The translations under genes were made by a program, and so were the position numbers. Of a stretch of 64,000 nt of DNA, positions 61,049 to 64,000 are shown one piece after another. Position 1 is the stretch's first letter; each line of letters starts with the position of its first letter. Source of the stretch: Micromonospora sp. FIMYZ51 (lineage in GTDB: Bacteria > Actinomycetota > Actinomycetes > Mycobacteriales > Micromonosporaceae); the NCBI RefSeq assembly GCF_038246755.1, contig NZ_CP134706.1, positions 6,265,501 through 6,329,500 of the forward strand. Reading direction: 5' to 3'. The notes beneath the pieces are model-generated. The model ran no database searches. It was given only the letters and a program-made list of their open reading frames with translations, and had not been told where the DNA came from.

Positions 61049-62158
61049 GTGCGTGACGCAGTCACGGCGGCCCGGCGGGTCGTCGTCAAGATCGGATCAT
61101 CCTCGTTGACCACCGCCTCCGGCGGCCTGGACGACGAGCGGCTCGACGCGTTGGTCGACGCACTCGGCCTCCGCACCGCCGACGGTCGGGAGGTGGTGCT
61201 CGTCTCCTCCGGCGCGATCGCCGCCGGGCTGGCCCCACTCGGGTTGACCCGGCGACCACGCGACCTGGCCACCCAGCAGGCCGCCGCCAGCGTCGGCCAG
61301 GGCCTGCTGATCGGGCGGTACGCCGCAGCCTTCGCCCGGCACGGTCACACCGTCGGCCAGGTGCTGCTCACCGTCGACGACGTGACCCGGCGGGCGCACT
61401 ACCGCAATGCCTACCGGACCCTGCGCAAGCTGCTCGACCTGCGGGCGGTGCCGATCGTCAACGAGAACGACACGGTCGCCACCGAGGAGATCCGGTTCGG
61501 CGACAACGACCGGCTGGCCGCCCTGGTGGCCGCCCTGGTCGACGCCGATCTGCTGGTGCTCCTCTCCGACGTCGACGCCCTCTGGACCGGCAACCCGGCT
61601 CGCCCCGGCTCCCGCCGCATCGCCGAGGTACGCGACGAGACCGACCTGGCCGGCGTCGACATCGGCGGCACCGGACGCTCGGGAGTCGGCACCGGCGGCA
61701 TGGTGACAAAGGTCGAGGCGGCCCGGATCGCCACCGGATTCGGCATCCCGGTCGTGCTCACCTCCGCCGCCCAGGCCGTCCCCGCGCTGGCCGGCGAACC
61801 GGTCGGCACCTACTTCCACCCCAGCCTGCGCCGCCCGGCCGCCCGGCTGTTCTGGCTCGCCCACGCCACCTCGCCCCGGGGCCGCCTGCACCTCGATCCC
61901 GGCGCGGTCGCCGCCGTGGTGGGCCGACGCAAGTCGCTGCTGCCGGCCGGGATCACCGCCGTCGACGGGGCGTTCACCGCCGGGGACCCGGTCGACCTGG
62001 TCGACACCTCCGGGGCACCGGTCGCCCGTGGTCTGGTCAACTACGACGCGGTCGAGTTGCCCAGCCTGCTGGGGCGCTCCACCACCGACCTCGCCGCGGC
62101 ACTCGGCCCGGCGTACGAACGAGAGGTCGTCCACCGCGACGACCTGGTCCTGCTGTAG
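61049..62158 (+). CDS. proB: Glutamate 5-kinase
   Basis: 369 residues from GTG 61049 (MRDAVTAARRVVVKIGSSSL); an in-frame ATG at 60998 is weaker. First step of proline synthesis: phosphorylates glutamate with ATP. Kinase motifs VSSGAIAAGL, PIVNENDTVA and GGMVTKVEAA; the C-terminal PUA domain (GRRKSLLPAGITAVDGAF) is present. Followed by proA after a dispersed palindrome. Confidence 0.96.
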   Translation: MRDAVTAARRVVVKIGSSSLTTASGGLDDERLDALVDALGLRTADGREVVLVSSGAIAAGLAPLGLTRRPRDLATQQAAASVGQGLLIGRYAAAFARHGHTVGQVLLTVDDVTRRAHYRNAYRTLRKLLDLRAVPIVNENDTVATEEIRFGDNDRLAALVAALVDADLLVLLSDVDALWTGNPARPGSRRIAEVRDETDLAGVDIGGTGRSGVGTGGMVTKVEAARIATGFGIPVVLTSAAQAVPALAGEPVGTYFHPSLRRPAARLFWLAHATSPRGRLHLDPGAVAAVVGRRKSLLPAGITAVDGAFTAGDPVDLVDTSGAPVARGLVNYDAVELPSLLGRSTTDLAAALGPAYEREVVHRDDLVLL

Positions 62159-62164
62159 ATGCTG

Positions 62165-62218
62165 GTAAGGAAGGGCCCCTTATTAACGCCTGGTGTATAT
62201 AAAGGGCCCCTTCCTAAC
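62165..62218. repeat. Dispersed GGAAGGGCCCC palindrome, copy 2
   Basis: AAGGAAGGGCCCC (from 62167), ATTAACGCCTGGTGTATA, then AAAGGGCCCCTTCCT. It lies between proB and proA and leaves room only for the proA RBS. Confidence 0.85.
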
Positions 62219-62235
62219 ACTGTGAGGAGCATGGG

Positions 62236-63480
62236 ATGAGCGTGAGCGAGCAGGCCCGGCGGGCGCGTACCGCAGCGGAGGTGTTGGCCGTGTCGACGCG
62301 TACCGCCAAGGATGCCGCGCTGCACGCGATGGCCGACGCGCTGGTGGCGCGTACCCCGGAGATTCTGGCCGCGAACGGCGCGGACCTGGCGGCCGGGCGC
62401 GAGGCCGGGCTGAGCGCGGCCGTGCTGGACCGGCTCGCCCTCGACGAGGGCCGGGTGGCCGGCATCGCCGACGCGCTGCGCCAGATGGCTGCGCTACCGG
62501 ACCCGGTGGGCGAGGTGGTTCGCGGCTCGACGTTGCCCAACGGGCTGGAACTGCGGCAGATCCGGGTACCGTTCGGCGTGGTCGGCATCGTCTACGAGGG
62601 GCGACCGAACGTGACCGTGGACGCCGCCGGCATCTGCCTGAAGTCCGGCAACGCGGCGCTGCTGCGCGGCTCCTCGTCGGCCGCGCACTCCAACGCGGCG
62701 CTGGTGGCGGTGCTGCGTGACGCCATCGCCGACGCCGGCCTGCCGGCGGACGCGGTGCAACTGCTCGACGCCAGCACCCGCGACTCGGTCAAGGAGCTGA
62801 TGCGGGCCCGGGGCCTGGTCGACGTGCTGATCCCGCGCGGTGGCGCCTCGCTGATCCGGACCGTGGTCGAGGAGTCGACCGTACCCGTGATCGAGACCGG
62901 GGTGGGCAACTGCCACGTCTACGTGGACGCCGCCGCCGACCTGTCGATGGCGGTGTCGATCGCGTTGAACGCCAAGACCCAGCGACTGTCCACCTGCAAC
63001 ACCGCTGAGTCGCTGCTGGTGCACGCCGCGATCGCGGACGACTTCCTGCCCGCGATGCTGGCCGCCTTCGCCGAGGCCGGGGTTACCGTGCACGGTTCCG
63101 CCGAGGTGGCCCGGTACTCCGACGCCGTGGTTGCGGCCACCGACGAGGACTTCGCCACCGAATACCTCTCGGCGGACATCTCGGTCGCCGTCGTCGAGTC
63201 GCTCGACGCGGCGGTCGCGCACATTCGGCGGTACGGCAGCGGCCACACCGAGGCGATCGTCACCGACTCGCAGTCGGCGGCCCGGGAGTTCGTGGCCCGG
63301 GTGGACTCGGCGGCGGTCATGGTGAACGCCTCGACCCGGTTCACCGACGGCGGCGAGTTCGGCTTCGGTGCCGAGATCGGCATCTCCACCCAGAAGCTGC
63401 ACGCCCGCGGCCCGATGGGGCTGCCCGAGCTGACCAGCACCAAGTACGTGGTCACCGGCACCGGCCACCTGCGCGGCTGA
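62236..63480 (+). CDS. proA: Gamma-glutamyl phosphate reductase
   Basis: 414 residues. Second step of proline synthesis; NADPH-dependent reduction to glutamate semialdehyde. [19 protein letters not shown], then [10 protein letters not shown], catalytic Cys in [16 protein letters not shown] (about residue 255), and [22 protein letters not shown] lies 9 nt before the ATG. Confidence 0.97.
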   Translation: MSVSEQARRARTAAEVLAVSTRTAKDAALHAMADALVARTPEILAANGADLAAGREAGLSAAVLDRLALDEGRVAGIADALRQMAALPDPVGEVVRGSTLPNGLELRQIRVPFGVVGIVYEGRPNVTVDAAGICLKSGNAALLRGSSSAAHSNAALVAVLRDAIADAGLPADAVQLLDASTRDSVKELMRARGLVDVLIPRGGASLIRTVVEESTVPVIETGVGNCHVYVDAAADLSMAVSIALNAKTQRLSTCNTAESLLVHAAIADDFLPAMLAAFAEAGVTVHGSAEVARYSDAVVAATDEDFATEYLSADISVAVVESLDAAVAHIRRYGSGHTEAIVTDSQSAAREFVARVDSAAVMVNASTRFTDGGEFGFGAEIGISTQKLHARGPMGLPELTSTKYVVTGTGHLRG

Positions 63481-63481
63481 C

Positions 63482-63538
63482 GTGCAAGGAAGGGCACCTT
63501 ATTAACGCCTGGTGCATAGCAGGGGCCCCCGGTTAACA
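63482..63538. repeat. Dispersed GGAAGGGCCCC palindrome, copy 3
   Basis: GCAAGGAAGGGCACC, ATTAACGCCTGGTGCATA, then GGGGCCCCCGGTTAAC. Same orientation as copy 2; lies directly after the proA stop. Confidence 0.8.
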
Positions 63539-63540
63539 AG

Positions 63541-63700
63541 ATCCCGGCGGCCGGCGGGCAGCGGCCGGCGGGCAGCGGGCGGCGGGGCAGCGGGCGGCGG
63601 GGCAGCGGGCAGCGGGCGGCGGGGCAGCGGGCAGCGGGCGACAGCGGCGAACGGGCGACAGCGCTGGGTGGGTGGGTGGGTGGGTGGCGGCGGCGGGTGA
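63541..63700. repeat. G-rich minisatellite after proA
   Basis: Short tandem units of GGGCAGCGGGCGGCG and, at 63666-63686, five GGGT units in a row. The plus strand has many runs of three or more G at short spacing, so it could form G-quadruplexes. No gene is seen. Confidence 0.7.
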
Positions 63701-63725
63701 GTGACGGCGGCTCCGCGGGGTCGAG

Positions 63726-64000
63726 CTATGCCGGAGGGGATGGCGCCTCCGGTGGGCGGCCGGCGGCGTTCAGGGCGTCCGCTACGGCAACGCCGAGCAG
63801 CACGACGACGGCCGCTACGGCGGCCAGCAATGGCGGGCCCAGGACCAGCGGCGGCGCCAGCAGGACCAGGGTGCCGATGGCCACGACCCGGCGCCATGAG
63901 AGCCGGTCGAAGACGATACGTTCCAGTCGCATGCGGCCGAGCAGAAAGACTGCTGGCCCGCCGAGGATCATGGCCAACCAGGCCGGCTGAGTGTGCCCGC
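63726..64000 (-). CDS. Low temperature requirement protein A-like, C-terminal fragment (runs off right edge)
   Basis: The last 91 codons of a membrane protein: GHTQPAWLAMILGGPAVFLL, GRMRLERIVFDRLSWRR, then hydrophobic segments LVLLAPPLVLGPPLLAAVAAV. The sequence and position of the final helices match the LtrA family C-terminus. The 5' part lies beyond the window. Function of the family is unclear (growth at low temperature in Listeria). Confidence 0.7.
   Translation of the reverse strand, partial: GHTQPAWLAMILGGPAVFLLGRMRLERIVFDRLSWRRVVAIGTLVLLAPPLVLGPPLLAAVAAVVVLLGVAVADALNAAGRPPEAPSPPA

Noticed and set aside
63541..63700. Coding sequence through the G-rich block after proA
   Set aside because: Frames exist only because of tandem GGGCAGCGG units; composition is not protein-like.

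Overview
The window comes from a high-GC actinomycete chromosome, most likely Micromonosporaceae (Micromonospora or a close relative). Support comes from the very high GC content, frequent GTG/TTG starts, the conserved block rpoB - rplL - rplJ - rplA - rplK - nusG - secE - tRNA-Trp - MaoC dehydratase pair - rpmG - tRNA-Met/Thr, and three copies of a roughly 55-bp imperfect palindrome (core GGAAGGGCCCC / GTTAACGCC) of the kind scattered through Micromonospora genomes. Genus is inference; no 16S gene is present.

1-8.2 kb is housekeeping DNA on the minus strand: the 5' part of rpoB (TTG start, wild-type rifampicin region), four ribosomal proteins, nusG, secE, two hot-dog dehydratases, rpmG and three tRNAs, with strong hairpins after rplL, rplA, nusG and rpmG. 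8.2-12.4 kb holds a membrane GGDEF-EAL protein with a 44-residue exported peptide gene upstream, a two-helix membrane protein and two overlapping CPDWC-type (DUF6907-like) paralogues. 12.6-15.3 kb carries an HTH regulator overlapping a PP2C-type phosphatase, and a nucleoside-deoxyribosyltransferase/TIR-like protein of the sort found in defence loci.

15,369-36,615 is an integrated actinomycete integrative and conjugative element (AICE) bounded by a perfect 55-bp direct repeat of the 3' half of tRNA-Tyr. The intact tRNA-Tyr is at the right end beside int. The backbone runs rightwards: operators and GntR regulator, DUF6284-like, RRQRL-type zinc protein, Spd-like membrane protein, FtsK/TraB translocase, small genes, prim-pol, C5 methylase-like, DUF3987 protein, GTGACA iterons, xis, int, mostly linked by ATGA overlaps. 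The left arm is cargo: an IS3-family insertion with intact ends, a minus-strand operon (EVE plus PD-(D/E)XK protein, AbiTii protein, 40-aa ORF, coiled-coil membrane protein), a winged-helix protein with upstream repeats, and a XamI-type restriction-modification set with a ribbon-helix-helix gene. An int C-terminal relic (19.8 kb) and a relic of the methylase 3' end (21.4 kb) show that an older related element has been overwritten. A family of TGACGSA palindromes is scattered through the element, including inside genes.

36.7-64 kb is again chromosomal: yajQ, an SDR gene and a TetR gene sharing one operator sequence, an MFS exporter, htpX, and a dispersed secondary NADH dehydrogenase-type set (nuoIJKLMN, nuoHC and nuoB, with no nuoA, D, E, F or G seen). 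The nuo genes are interrupted by Uma2, TetR/CPBP, a glutathionyl-hydroquinone-reductase-like gene and a glucose-dehydrogenase-like gene. Then come an ECF sigma factor with a membrane partner, a PLP lyase coupled to an MFS_2 transporter, an alkyltransferase-like protein, proB, proA, and a partial ltrA at the right edge. Several genes here (yajQ, nuoN, nuoL, CPBP) are followed by short tandem copies of their own 3' ends; behind nuoL these form an in-frame ORF that bridges nuoL to nuoM.
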